This document shows positions 41,848-49,802 of a stretch of DNA of 64,000 nucleotides, piece by piece (within the stretch, counting starts at the first letter, position 1; each line of letters starts with the position of its first letter). Source of the DNA: Nocardia anaemiae NBRC 100462 (GTDB taxonomy: Bacteria > Actinomycetota > Actinomycetes > Mycobacteriales > Mycobacteriaceae); assembly GCF_001612725.1 (NCBI RefSeq), contig NZ_BDAZ01000004.1, positions 124,001-188,000 of the forward strand, given 5' to 3'. The notes below the pieces were generated by a model. The model had not been told where the DNA came from. It was given only the letters and a program-made list of their open reading frames with translations, and searched no databases. The translations under genes and the position numbers were made by a program.

Positions 41848-42897
41848 ATGAGCTCACGGGTACTCGTCACCGGCGCAACAGGATTCGTCGCAGGACACGT
41901 CATCGCCGAACTGCTCGAGCACGGATACGTCGTGCGTGGCACGGTTCGCGATCTCGGAAACACGGATAAACGCGCACAGCTGGTGGCACTGGCGGACAGG
42001 CTCGGCGGCGAGTTGGAATTCATCGCTGCGGACCTGAACGACGATGCGGGCTGGGCGTCGGCCGTTTCCGGCTGCGCGTTCGTGCTGCACGTGGCGTCAC
42101 CGCTGCCAGCGACGCCGCCAGACGACGAACGAGAACTGATCGATACCGCGGTCAACGGGACAATGCGGGTCTTGCGGGCATGTGCCAACAGCGGCGTCCG
42201 CCGGGTGGTGCTCACCTCCTCGATCGCCGCGGTGATCTACGGCCACGAGACCGATACGATGCGCACCGAATCCGACTGGTCGGTGGTCGAACGCAGTGCG
42301 GCCTACCAGAAGAGCAAGACACTGGCCGAGCGGGCGGCATGGGATTTCGCGGCGGATTCGGAACTGGAACTGGTGGTGGTGAACCCCGGAATGGTGTTGG
42401 GCCCGTTGCAATCCGCGGCGACGAGCACCTCGCACGAACCGGTGCGCCGACTGCTCGCCCGGGATGCGCCGGGTTCACCTCGGGTGGGGTGGGCAGTGGT
42501 GGATGTGCGGGATCTGGCGGTGGCGCACCGGTTGGCACTGGAGGCTCCCGAAGCGGTCGGGAATCGGTATATCTGCGCGGGCGAACATGTCTGGATGGCG
42601 GATATGGGACGGATGTTGGCCGAGGAGTTCGGGCCGCGTGGATACCGGGTGCCGACTAGGGTGATCCCCGATCTGCTCGTGCGTGCGATCGCCTTGTTCG
42701 ACAAGGGGATTCGATTGACCTTGCCGATGTTGGGCCGTACCGAACAGCTCAGCTCGGAGAAGGCGCGGCGGGAACTCGGCTGGTCGATGCGGCCGGTGCG
42801 GGAAACCGTGCTGGATACCGCGGAAAGCCTGATCGAGTACGGCGTGGTGCCACGCCCAGCGGGTGCGTCGGCGCGTCGGACAGCCGTGCATGCGTAG
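41848..42897 (+). CDS. NAD-dependent epimerase / dihydroflavonol reductase-like SDR
   Basis: A 349-residue extended SDR. Cofactor motif VTGATGFVAGHVIAEL at the N-terminus, the substrate-side LHVASPLPATPP, and YQKSKTLAERAAWD holding the catalytic Tyr and Lys. The closest group is the dihydroflavonol-4-reductase-like / aldehyde reductase family, which reduces carbonyls with NADPH. It is divergent from a TetR gene with a strong palindrome in between. A 69-codon membrane-protein frame follows 9 bp after its stop. Confidence 0.9.
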   Translation: MSSRVLVTGATGFVAGHVIAELLEHGYVVRGTVRDLGNTDKRAQLVALADRLGGELEFIAADLNDDAGWASAVSGCAFVLHVASPLPATPPDDERELIDTAVNGTMRVLRACANSGVRRVVLTSSIAAVIYGHETDTMRTESDWSVVERSAAYQKSKTLAERAAWDFAADSELELVVVNPGMVLGPLQSAATSTSHEPVRRLLARDAPGSPRVGWAVVDVRDLAVAHRLALEAPEAVGNRYICAGEHVWMADMGRMLAEEFGPRGYRVPTRVIPDLLVRAIALFDKGIRLTLPMLGRTEQLSSEKARRELGWSMRPVRETVLDTAESLIEYGVVPRPAGASARRTAVHA

Positions 42898-42906
42898 GGG
42901 CGGGCC

Positions 42907-43116
42907 GTGCTGATCGCGACACTCGTTATAGGCACGATCGGATTGGTGCGACGCTGGTTGGGCAGGCGGACCCCGGAGACGAAACCCAAGGTGCCGCAAT
43001 GGCGAAATGCGCTTCGGCGAACCGTCAGGTCGGCCAAGCGGCCGGGCCCGGCATTGGCGGCAGTGGTGACCTTGGCCGGGATCGTCTGGGTGGGACTGGC
43101 GCTCGCCCCCTGCTGA
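42907..43116 (+). CDS. Possible small membrane protein
   Basis: A 69-codon frame from a GTG at 42907, 9 bp after the reductase stop. It has a hydrophobic start (MLIATLVIGTIGLV), a very basic middle (RRWLGRR, WRNALRRTVRSAKR), and a second hydrophobic segment (ALAAVVTLAGIVWVGLALAP). This is compatible with two membrane spans and positive-inside topology. The ribosome site is weak and no family is recognised. It fills what would otherwise be a 244-bp gap between co-oriented genes. Confidence 0.4.
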   Translation: MLIATLVIGTIGLVRRWLGRRTPETKPKVPQWRNALRRTVRSAKRPGPALAAVVTLAGIVWVGLALAPC

Positions 43117-43141
43117 TCGGTTCGCCTGGTAGACAGGAAGG

Positions 43142-44029
43142 GTGACGGCTACGCGACGCAAGTTCCGGTTCGGTGTCACCCTGCTCGCTCCCGCTTCGCG
43201 GGCGGAGTGGATACGAAAATGTCGCAGGGCCGAGGAACTCGGCTACGACGTGGTCGGTGTTGCCGACCATCTGGGGTTGCCCGCGCCGTTTCCGGCAATG
43301 ATTCTCGCGGCCGAGGCGACCGAGCGGGTTCGGCTGACCACCTTGGTACTGAACACCCCCTTCTACAACGCGACGCTCTTGGCGCGCGAGGCCGCGACGG
43401 TCGATCAACTCACCGATGGACGGGTGGAGTTGGGGTTCGGAGCCGGATATGTCCGGGAGGAATTCGAAACGGCCGGAATCACTTTCGAGAGCGCGGGCAA
43501 GCGAGTCGAGCAGTTGGCGACGACCGTCGCGACATTGCGGCGGGTGTTCGCCGATCCGGAGTATCAGCCGCGTCCCGCACAACCCTCAGGCCCGCCGCTG
43601 GTCATTGCCGGTTGGGGCGATCGGCTGCTGCGGGTCGCGGCCGAATATGCCGATATCGTCGCATTGCCGGGTGCCGCACCGGCGTACAACGGCGGTCCGC
43701 TGCAATTCGTCGGGCCCGACGGCACCGAGGCGCGCATGGCACACCTGCGGGAGTTGCTCGGGTCGCGGGCCGAGGATGTCGAGTTGAATATCCTGCTGCA
43801 ACGGGTGGTTCCGCCGGATGAACGGTCGGCCGCCTTGGAACTGTATGGCCCGCATCTGCCCGCCGAGGTCGCCGACCGCCCCGAGGAGCTGCCCGCGTTG
43901 CTGATCGGCACGCCGAAGGAGATGGCGCGGCAATTGGAAGAGCGCCGTGAGCGCTTCGGATTCAGCTACATCTCGGTGCTCGAGAGCAGTATGGAGCCGA
44001 TGGGCGCGGTCATCGAACTGCTGCGCTGA
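43142..44029 (+). CDS. LLM-class F420-dependent oxidoreductase
   Basis: A 295-residue luciferase-like TIM-barrel protein: FRFGVTLLAPASRAEWIRK, YDVVGVADHLGLPAPFPAM, RVRLTTLVLNTPFYN and DGRVELGFGAGYVREEF. The C-terminal LLIGTPKEMARQLEERRER is also typical. This subgroup in actinomycetes generally uses coenzyme F420 (family knowledge). The GTG start at 43142 has AGGAAG almost adjacent, too close for normal initiation, so the start is uncertain. It converges with the MmcQ/YjbR-like gene. Confidence 0.85.
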   Translation: MTATRRKFRFGVTLLAPASRAEWIRKCRRAEELGYDVVGVADHLGLPAPFPAMILAAEATERVRLTTLVLNTPFYNATLLAREAATVDQLTDGRVELGFGAGYVREEFETAGITFESAGKRVEQLATTVATLRRVFADPEYQPRPAQPSGPPLVIAGWGDRLLRVAAEYADIVALPGAAPAYNGGPLQFVGPDGTEARMAHLRELLGSRAEDVELNILLQRVVPPDERSAALELYGPHLPAEVADRPEELPALLIGTPKEMARQLEERRERFGFSYISVLESSMEPMGAVIELLR

Positions 44030-44050
44030 ATGCGGGACCGCCGCGGCAGG

Positions 44051-44476
44051 TCAGTGCTCGACATTGTGTGCGGCAAGCCAGTCCGACGCCCGTTTGCGGG
44101 AGGCCCGGCTGAGCCAAGCGTCCTGGATGACCTCGGCCAACTCCTGCTTACTGAGTTCACCGATGCGGCTGCCGCGGACCAGCACCGACAGATGCCCGTC
44201 GAAATGCGGAGTAGTGAAAAACGGGGAATCCGGATCCTGTACCAGCGCAAGCTTGTCCGATTCCGAGGGCACCCATATCACGATCACATCGGTATAGCGC
44301 TCGCCGGTGTTCGGGTCGAATGCGTCGGGACGCGGATTGCGGAAAAACACGAAGGATTTCCCGCCGACCTGGTACACCGCATTGCCGTGTGGTCCATCCA
44401 CCCGATGGACGAACGGCATGCCGCTGGCCAGTTCGTGCACGTCGGCCACCTTGGCTCGTCGCGAAATCCTTGCCAT
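44051..44476 (-). CDS. MmcQ/YjbR-like (DUF419) protein
   Basis: A 141-residue protein of the MmcQ/YjbR family: VADVHELASGMPFVHRVDG, YQVGGKSFVFFRNPRPDAF and the tail LAEVIQDAWLSRASRKRASD. The fold is a double-wing cysteine-rich-motif-like domain with suspected DNA-binding ability; function unknown. The ATG at 44476 is used; an upstream ATG at 44560 would add 28 residues of poorer composition. It is divergent from the GAF regulator, with a TGTGAGCTCACA palindrome between. Confidence 0.75.
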   Translation of the reverse strand: MARISRRAKVADVHELASGMPFVHRVDGPHGNAVYQVGGKSFVFFRNPRPDAFDPNTGERYTDVIVIWVPSESDKLALVQDPDSPFFTTPHFDGHLSVLVRGSRIGELSKQELAEVIQDAWLSRASRKRASDWLAAHNVEH

Positions 44477-44587
44477 ATCAGCAGCGTAGACCGCGTGCAG
44501 CAGCGTTGAATCTTCAATGTCGAACGGTCGGTTTGGCGTCGAACACTCGACTGAACCCATATGCGTACGCCATCATGAGATAGCGAA

Positions 44588-44599
44588 TGTGAGCTCACA
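44588..44599. promoter_or_regulatory. 12-bp perfect palindrome before the GAF regulator
   Basis: TGTGAGCTCACA, perfectly self-complementary, 20 bp before the GTG of the GAF regulator. It contains CRP-type half sites but with a 2-bp rather than 6-bp spacer, so it is more likely a site for another factor or autoregulation. Confidence 0.5.
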
Positions 44600-44619
44600 C
44601 TAACGATGGGGTCAACGAG

Positions 44620-45840
44620 GTGGGACAATTCCGCACCCTCACCCAACAACGGGCCGCACTGGAAAAAGAATGGACCCGTTGGGCGACAGCTCCGAGTAGC
44701 ACTCTCCGCATACCCGCGGGCTCGACCTCGCTACGCGATGAGGTCATCCAATCCTGGCAACGCTCGCTGACGACCGTCGATCCGCATTGCACCGAGGCGC
44801 CCGGGCTGGACGATGTCCGCGATCGCTGGACCGAATCCCCACTGCGCCAACCGATTACCGAACTCGCCGGTGAGCTGCGCAGCATCTCCGAGGACTCCGG
44901 CTATGTCGCGGTCGTCACCGATGCCGCGGGCACCATCCTCTGGTCCTGCGGTGATCGCGCGCTGCGTCGCCAGGCCGAGGCGGTGAACTTCGCACCCGGC
45001 GGCTGCTGGGACGAAAGCCATATGGGCACCAACGGATTATCGCTCGCGCTGCACAGCGACCGCCCGGCCACCGTTTTCTCCGCCGAACATCTGGTCGCCG
45101 CATTACACGGCTGGGTCTGCTATTCCGCACCGATCCACGCGCCCGACGGTCGCCAGATCGGTGTGCTGGATTTGTCCAGTTCCTGGGAGCGTTCGCATCC
45201 GATGGTGCTGACCTCGGTCCGTGCGCTGGTCACCGCGGTCGAGACGATGTTGCGTGCGGCCGCACCGGCACCGGCACCCGGTGTGCGGCTGGAATGTCTG
45301 GGCGGTGCACGGCTGGTCCGCGATGGCAGGCCGGTGCCGTTGCCGCCGCGGCACCTGGAAATCCTGGCGCTGCTCGCCCTGGAGCCCGACGGATTCACCC
45401 CTGAACAACTACAGGCCGCGGTATATGGCGACCGTCCGGTGTCATCCAGCACGCTCAAGGCCGATGTCTCACATCTGCGGCGCACCACCGGCGGCGAGAT
45501 CAGCAACCGACGCTACATGCTCACCGGTCCGGTCTCCTGCGATGCGGTCGATCTGCTCGCCGCCGTGCAGGCTGGCGACACCACCTCTGCGGTCTGGCTC
45601 TACCGCGGACCGCTGCTGCCCGGTTCGGACACCCCCGGGGTGTTGCAGTGGCGCAACCATCTCGATGTCGGGGTGCGCACCGCGGTACTGGCCAGCGACC
45701 GCGCCGATCACGCCGTGGCCTTCGGCGAACGCTCCCCCGGCGATATCGAGGTGCACGAGCACGCGTTGCGCCTGCTGCCCGCCGACGATGTGCGCCGGGC
45801 CGTGGTCGTCGCCCGGTTGTACACCGCACTGCGCTCCTGA
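44620..45840 (+). CDS. GAF-domain transcriptional regulator of aldehyde dehydrogenase
   Basis: A 406-residue regulator. The N-terminal region has STSLRDEVIQSWQRSL and a GAF sensor (about 90-205; SGYVAVVTDAAGTILWSCGD, WDESHMGTNGLSLAL), as in AcoR-type activators. There is no AAA+ domain. The C-terminus is a winged-helix unit (PLPPRHLEILALLALEPDG, then VSSSTLKADVSHLRR). The order GAF regulator, aldehyde dehydrogenase, DUF779 recurs in actinomycetes. The GTG start lacks a strong ribosome site. The next gene, 88 bp downstream, carries an 11-bp-period repeat in its leader. Confidence 0.82.
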   Translation: MGQFRTLTQQRAALEKEWTRWATAPSSTLRIPAGSTSLRDEVIQSWQRSLTTVDPHCTEAPGLDDVRDRWTESPLRQPITELAGELRSISEDSGYVAVVTDAAGTILWSCGDRALRRQAEAVNFAPGGCWDESHMGTNGLSLALHSDRPATVFSAEHLVAALHGWVCYSAPIHAPDGRQIGVLDLSSSWERSHPMVLTSVRALVTAVETMLRAAAPAPAPGVRLECLGGARLVRDGRPVPLPPRHLEILALLALEPDGFTPEQLQAAVYGDRPVSSSTLKADVSHLRRTTGGEISNRRYMLTGPVSCDAVDLLAAVQAGDTTSAVWLYRGPLLPGSDTPGVLQWRNHLDVGVRTAVLASDRADHAVAFGERSPGDIEVHEHALRLLPADDVRRAVVVARLYTALRS

Positions 45841-45858
45841 GTCTCCCCTGTAACAGCG

Positions 45859-45879
45859 GCACCAACCTCGCACCAACCT
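45859..45879. promoter_or_regulatory. Two direct repeats with 11-bp period before aldehyde dehydrogenase
   Basis: GCACCAACCT occurs at 45859-45868 and again at 45870-45879. The period is 11 bp, about one helical turn, so both face the same side of the DNA. It lies 50-70 bp before the dehydrogenase start and is a candidate binding site for the upstream GAF regulator. Confidence 0.5.
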
Positions 45880-45928
45880 TCTCGGGACATAGTGGCCAGC
45901 AGGAGATTTCGCGAGGGAGCGCCCAGAC

Positions 45929-47446
45929 ATGATCTACGCCGAACCGGGGTCCGCCACCGGCATCGTCACCTACGCCAGTCGCTACGACAACTTCATCGGT
46001 GGTGACTGGGCGGCCCCGATCGAGGGCAGGTACTTCGAGAACCCCTCCCCGGTCGACGGCGAAACCTTCTGCTCGGTGGCGCGCTCCTCCGCGGCCGATA
46101 TCGATATGGCCCTGGAAGCCGCGCACAGCGCCACCGAGAAATGGGCCGCCACCTCCCCCGCGCAGCGCGCGAATATCCTCAACAAGATCGCCGACCGGAT
46201 CGAGCACAGCCTCGAACCCCTCGCCATCGCCGAAACCTGGGACAACGGCAAACCCATTCGCGAAACCCTCACTGCCGACCTGCCTTTGGCGGTCGACCAC
46301 TTCCGCTACTTCGCCGGGGCCATCCGCGCTCAAGAGGGCAGCATCGCCGAAATCGACGTCGACACCATCGCCTACCACTTCCAGGAACCGCTCGGGGTGG
46401 TCGGACAGATCATCCCGTGGAACTTCCCGATCCTGATGGCCGCGTGGAAGCTGGCACCGGCCTTGGCGGCGGGCAACTGCGTGGTGCTCAAACCCGCCGA
46501 GCAGACCCCGGCATCGATCCTGCTGGTGATCGAGCTCATCGCGGATTTGCTGCCGCCCGGAGTTCTCAACGTGGTCAACGGTTTCGGCGTCGAGGCGGGT
46601 AAGCCGCTCGCGGCGAGTCCGCGCGTGGCCAAGGTCGCCTTCACCGGTGAGACCACCACCGGACGGCTGATCATGCAATACGCGAGTGAGAACATCATTC
46701 CGGTCAGCCTGGAGTTGGGCGGCAAGAGCCCCAATATCTTCCTGCCCGATGTCATGGCCGCCGATGACGAATTCCTGGACAAGGCCGTCGAAGGCTTCGT
46801 CATGTTCGCGCTCAATCAGGGCGAGGTGTGCACCTGTCCGTCGCGCGCGCTGATCCATTCATCGATCTACGACGAATTCCTGGCCCGCTGTATCGAGCGG
46901 ACCAGAGCCATCAAGGGCGGTAATCCGCTCGACGACACCACCATGATCGGAGCCCAAGCCAGCAACGACCAATTCGAAAAGATCCTGTCCTATATCGATA
47001 TCGGCAGGCGGGAAGGCGCCCGGGTGCTCACCGGAGGGGAAGCACGCAAGGTGGACGGACTGCCGGGTGGGTATTACATCCAGCCGACGATTTTCGAAGG
47101 GACCAATACGATGCGGATCTTCCAGGAGGAGATCTTCGGCCCGGTGGTGGCGGTAACCAGGTTCGACACCGTCGAAGAGGCGACCATGATCGCCAACGAC
47201 ACCCTCTACGGCCTCGGAGCCGGGGTGTGGACCAGGGATATCACCACGGCCTACCGGATGGGCCGAGCAATCAAGGCAGGGCGAGTATGGACCAACTGTT
47301 TCCACGCGTACCCCGCACACGCCGCCTTCGGCGGCTACAAGAAGTCCGGCATCGGCCGGGAAAACCACAAAATGATGCTCGCGCACTACCAGCAGACCAA
47401 GAATCTGCTGGTCAGTTATTCACCGACAAAACTCGGATTCTTCTGA
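45929..47446 (+). CDS. NAD-dependent aldehyde dehydrogenase (ExaC/AcoD type)
   Basis: A 505-residue aldehyde dehydrogenase. [19 protein letters not shown] holds the NAD-binding Asn, [12 protein letters not shown] the catalytic Glu, and [12 protein letters not shown] the nucleophilic Cys. The terminal [18 protein letters not shown] matches the acetaldehyde / long-chain alcohol pathway group (ExaC, ThcA-like). GAGGGAG precedes the ATG. Its TGA shares one base with the ATG of the DUF779 gene, giving tight coupling. It oxidises aldehydes to acids; the substrate may be acetaldehyde or a related small aldehyde. Confidence 0.93.
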   Translation: MIYAEPGSATGIVTYASRYDNFIGGDWAAPIEGRYFENPSPVDGETFCSVARSSAADIDMALEAAHSATEKWAATSPAQRANILNKIADRIEHSLEPLAIAETWDNGKPIRETLTADLPLAVDHFRYFAGAIRAQEGSIAEIDVDTIAYHFQEPLGVVGQIIPWNFPILMAAWKLAPALAAGNCVVLKPAEQTPASILLVIELIADLLPPGVLNVVNGFGVEAGKPLAASPRVAKVAFTGETTTGRLIMQYASENIIPVSLELGGKSPNIFLPDVMAADDEFLDKAVEGFVMFALNQGEVCTCPSRALIHSSIYDEFLARCIERTRAIKGGNPLDDTTMIGAQASNDQFEKILSYIDIGRREGARVLTGGEARKVDGLPGGYYIQPTIFEGTNTMRIFQEEIFGPVVAVTRFDTVEEATMIANDTLYGLGAGVWTRDITTAYRMGRAIKAGRVWTNCFHAYPAHAAFGGYKKSGIGRENHKMMLAHYQQTKNLLVSYSPTKLGFF

Positions 47447-47850
47447 TGCATGGCAGAGTAGCCCGCGTCGCCATCACCGATCCCGCGCGAGAAGTGTTGC
47501 GGCGGTTGATAGAGCAGCACGGACCTGTGCTGTTCCACCAATCCGGCGGCTGCTGTGACGGCAGTTCACCGATGTGCTTCGGAGTACGCGAATTCCGGGT
47601 CGGCGGCGCGGATGTACTACTGGGTCGGCTGCCCTGGCATACCGAATTCTGGATCAGCGGCGACCAATTCGAACTGTGGAAACACACCCACCTCACCGTG
47701 GACGTGGTGACCGGGCGCGGCAGCGGATTCTCGCTGGAGGCGCCCGAGGGCGTGCGGTTCATCATCAGATCGCGACTGCTGACCGATGAGGAGACGGCGG
47801 CGTTGGCGGCGGGACCGCCACTGCGCACGGGAGCCGATCGGATGAGTTGA
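47446..47850 (+). CDS. DUF779 protein
   Basis: A 134-residue DUF779 protein: HGPVLFHQSGGCCDGSSPMC, then FRVGGADVLLGRLPWHTEFW, and a C-terminal SLEAPEGVRFIIRSRLLTD. The GGCCDGS cysteine cluster is the family hallmark and could bind metal or redox partner. It starts on the last base of the dehydrogenase stop (TGATG), so it is translationally coupled. The family almost always neighbours such aldehyde dehydrogenases; the exact role is unknown. A 13-bp-stem hairpin follows about 110 bp downstream. Confidence 0.88.
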   Translation: MHGRVARVAITDPAREVLRRLIEQHGPVLFHQSGGCCDGSSPMCFGVREFRVGGADVLLGRLPWHTEFWISGDQFELWKHTHLTVDVVTGRGSGFSLEAPEGVRFIIRSRLLTDEETAALAAGPPLRTGADRMS

Positions 47851-47959
47851 CTGCCGAAAAGGCAGTCGCTGGTACCTGATTGAGGCCCGCGGGTGCGTCC
47901 GCGGGCAACGATCCGGTGATCGGCCAGGGAGTCCGCAGCCCTCGGCCGACACCGGGAGG

Positions 47960-47993
47960 CCCCGCCGTCCCGCTGCAGACCGGGACGGCGGGG
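47960..47993. terminator. Strong hairpin between convergent DUF779 and SSADH genes
   Basis: CCCCGCCGTCCCG, an 8-nt loop, then CGGGACGGCGGGG: a perfect 13-bp GC-rich stem. It lies between two convergent genes and may terminate both. No T run follows. Confidence 0.75.
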
Positions 47994-48001
47994 TCCGGCG
48001 T

Positions 48002-49555
48002 CTACCGGCCGGGCAGGAAACGGAAGCTGCGGGCGAGCGTCATCAGCAAGCGCTGCCACTTGTCCTGCGAAATCACCGGCGGCGCATCGAGATTCATGAA
48101 TCGCGTGACGACAACGGTCTGCGGTTCGGTGAACTTCAGCAGACCGTCCGGACCGTGCCTGCGCCCGACACCGGAGATGCCCATGCCGCCCATCGGCGCG
48201 GCGGTGCTGCCCCAGGCCGGGGCATAACCCTCGTCGACGCAGACGGTGCCCGCGTGCAGCCGCTCGGCGATCCGCTCCCCCTCGGCCTTGCTCTGCCCCC
48301 AGACACTGGCGTTCAGGCCGTATTCGGTGTCGTTGGCCAGTTCGATCGCCTCCTCGACGGTCTCGACCGGGTAGATCGAGACCAGCGGGCCGAAGGTTTC
48401 GTTGCGGCCGCATTCCATCTCGTCGGTGACGTCGGCGAGCACGGTGGGTTCGAAGAACAGCGGTCCCAGATCGGGGCGCGCCTTGCCGCCCGCGAGCACC
48501 CGAGCGCCCTTGGAGGTCGCATCGGCGACATGCTTGGACACCGTCTCCAATTGCGCCTCGGAGATCAGACTGCCGATTTCGGCCGAATAGTCATAGGCTG
48601 CACCGAGTTTCGCGGCCTGTACGGCGGCGACGAACTTCTCGGTGAACTCCGCGGCGACCGCCTTCTCCACATACAGCCGTTCGATCGAAATACACAGTTG
48701 CCCCGCGTTGGAGAAACACGCGCGCACTGCCGCCTTGGCGGCCCTGTCCAATTTCGCGCCGCGGGTGACGATCATCGGGTTCTTGCCGCCGAGTTCGGCG
48801 GAGAAGCCGATGAGCCTGCGCCCGCACTGTTCGGCCAGGGTGCGACCGGTCGCGGAGGAGCCGGTGAACATCAGGTAGTCGCAGTTGTCCACGATGGCGG
48901 TACCGACGACGGTGCCCGGTCCGGGGATGACGGCGAGCAGGTCGCGAGGCAGTCCGGCCTGGTAGAGCAGTTCGGCGCTGGCCAGTGCCGAGAACGGGGT
49001 CTGGCTATCGGGTTTGACGACTACCGCATTGCCGGCGAGCAGCGCGGGAATCGAATCGCCGATGGACAGCAGCATCGGATAGTTCCACGGCGCGACCACA
49101 CCGACGACGCCCTTGGGCTGGTGACGCACGGTCGCCCGGTTGAGCACCGGGAAGGCGCCGGGCACGCGATGCGCGTCGAGCAGATCGGGCGCGACCCTGG
49201 CGAAATAGCGGGCCGCGAACATCAGGCCCATGATCTCTTCCTGCGCGGCCCAGCGTGCCTTGCCGGTTTCGGCCTGAATCACATCCATCAGGAATTCGCG
49301 CTGTTCGACGACCAATTCGCGGTATCGCTCGAGTACCGCGGCACGATCCTTGGCCGAACGCGCGGCCCAGCGCGCCTGCGCCGCCCTGGCCTTGTCGAAT
49401 GCGGCCGCCACGTCATCGGCGGTGCCGACGGGCACGCTGCCGAGCGCGTTGCCGGTGAAAGTTTCGGCGATCGTTTTGCGCGCACGGGTGTCCGGATCAG
49501 TGATCGCGGCGAGCGCACTCAGGCGGTCGAAGACTTCGGCATTCGGCGCGGGCAT
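48002..49555 (-). CDS. gabD2: Succinate-semialdehyde dehydrogenase (GabD2-like)
   Basis: A 517-residue aldehyde dehydrogenase: APWNYPMLLSIGDSIPALLA, SAELGGKNPMIVTRGAKLD with the catalytic Glu, and SNAGQLCISIERLYVE with the catalytic Cys. The sequence and length match the GabD2 group of succinate-semialdehyde dehydrogenases in mycobacteria and nocardiae, which feed succinate to the TCA cycle using NADP. GGAGG precedes the ATG. It stands alone, convergent with the DUF779 gene and divergent from the conservon, with 247 bp upstream in which I see no other gene. The exact substrate is inferred. Confidence 0.87.
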   Translation of the reverse strand: MPAPNAEVFDRLSALAAITDPDTRARKTIAETFTGNALGSVPVGTADDVAAAFDKARAAQARWAARSAKDRAAVLERYRELVVEQREFLMDVIQAETGKARWAAQEEIMGLMFAARYFARVAPDLLDAHRVPGAFPVLNRATVRHQPKGVVGVVAPWNYPMLLSIGDSIPALLAGNAVVVKPDSQTPFSALASAELLYQAGLPRDLLAVIPGPGTVVGTAIVDNCDYLMFTGSSATGRTLAEQCGRRLIGFSAELGGKNPMIVTRGAKLDRAAKAAVRACFSNAGQLCISIERLYVEKAVAAEFTEKFVAAVQAAKLGAAYDYSAEIGSLISEAQLETVSKHVADATSKGARVLAGGKARPDLGPLFFEPTVLADVTDEMECGRNETFGPLVSIYPVETVEEAIELANDTEYGLNASVWGQSKAEGERIAERLHAGTVCVDEGYAPAWGSTAAPMGGMGISGVGRRHGPDGLLKFTEPQTVVVTRFMNLDAPPVISQDKWQRLLMTLARSFRFLPGR

Positions 49556-49802
49556 CGGTGCCTCCTACTTGTGAGTAACCCCGGGATACACACAACATAC
49601 GCCGCGTGCGTTCTCCGCAGGAGTCTCTTGCCTCAGTTGGCGGATGACGATCCCTGTCCGGTACTCGTCCGAAACCGCGAGTCCTGCAAGAACACCCTGC
49701 TGACACAGGTCCAGCACCTCGAGCCCGAGGACAACCGGACTGTCAACTCGAGTCCCGCTCAGCGGGACGTGAGCAACGAAATGGTCACAACTGGTTTAGG
49801 TT

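Noticed and set aside
45521-46858. A 445-codon minus-strand frame
   Set aside because: It is opposite the GAF regulator and aldehyde dehydrogenase genes and has no recognisable domain.
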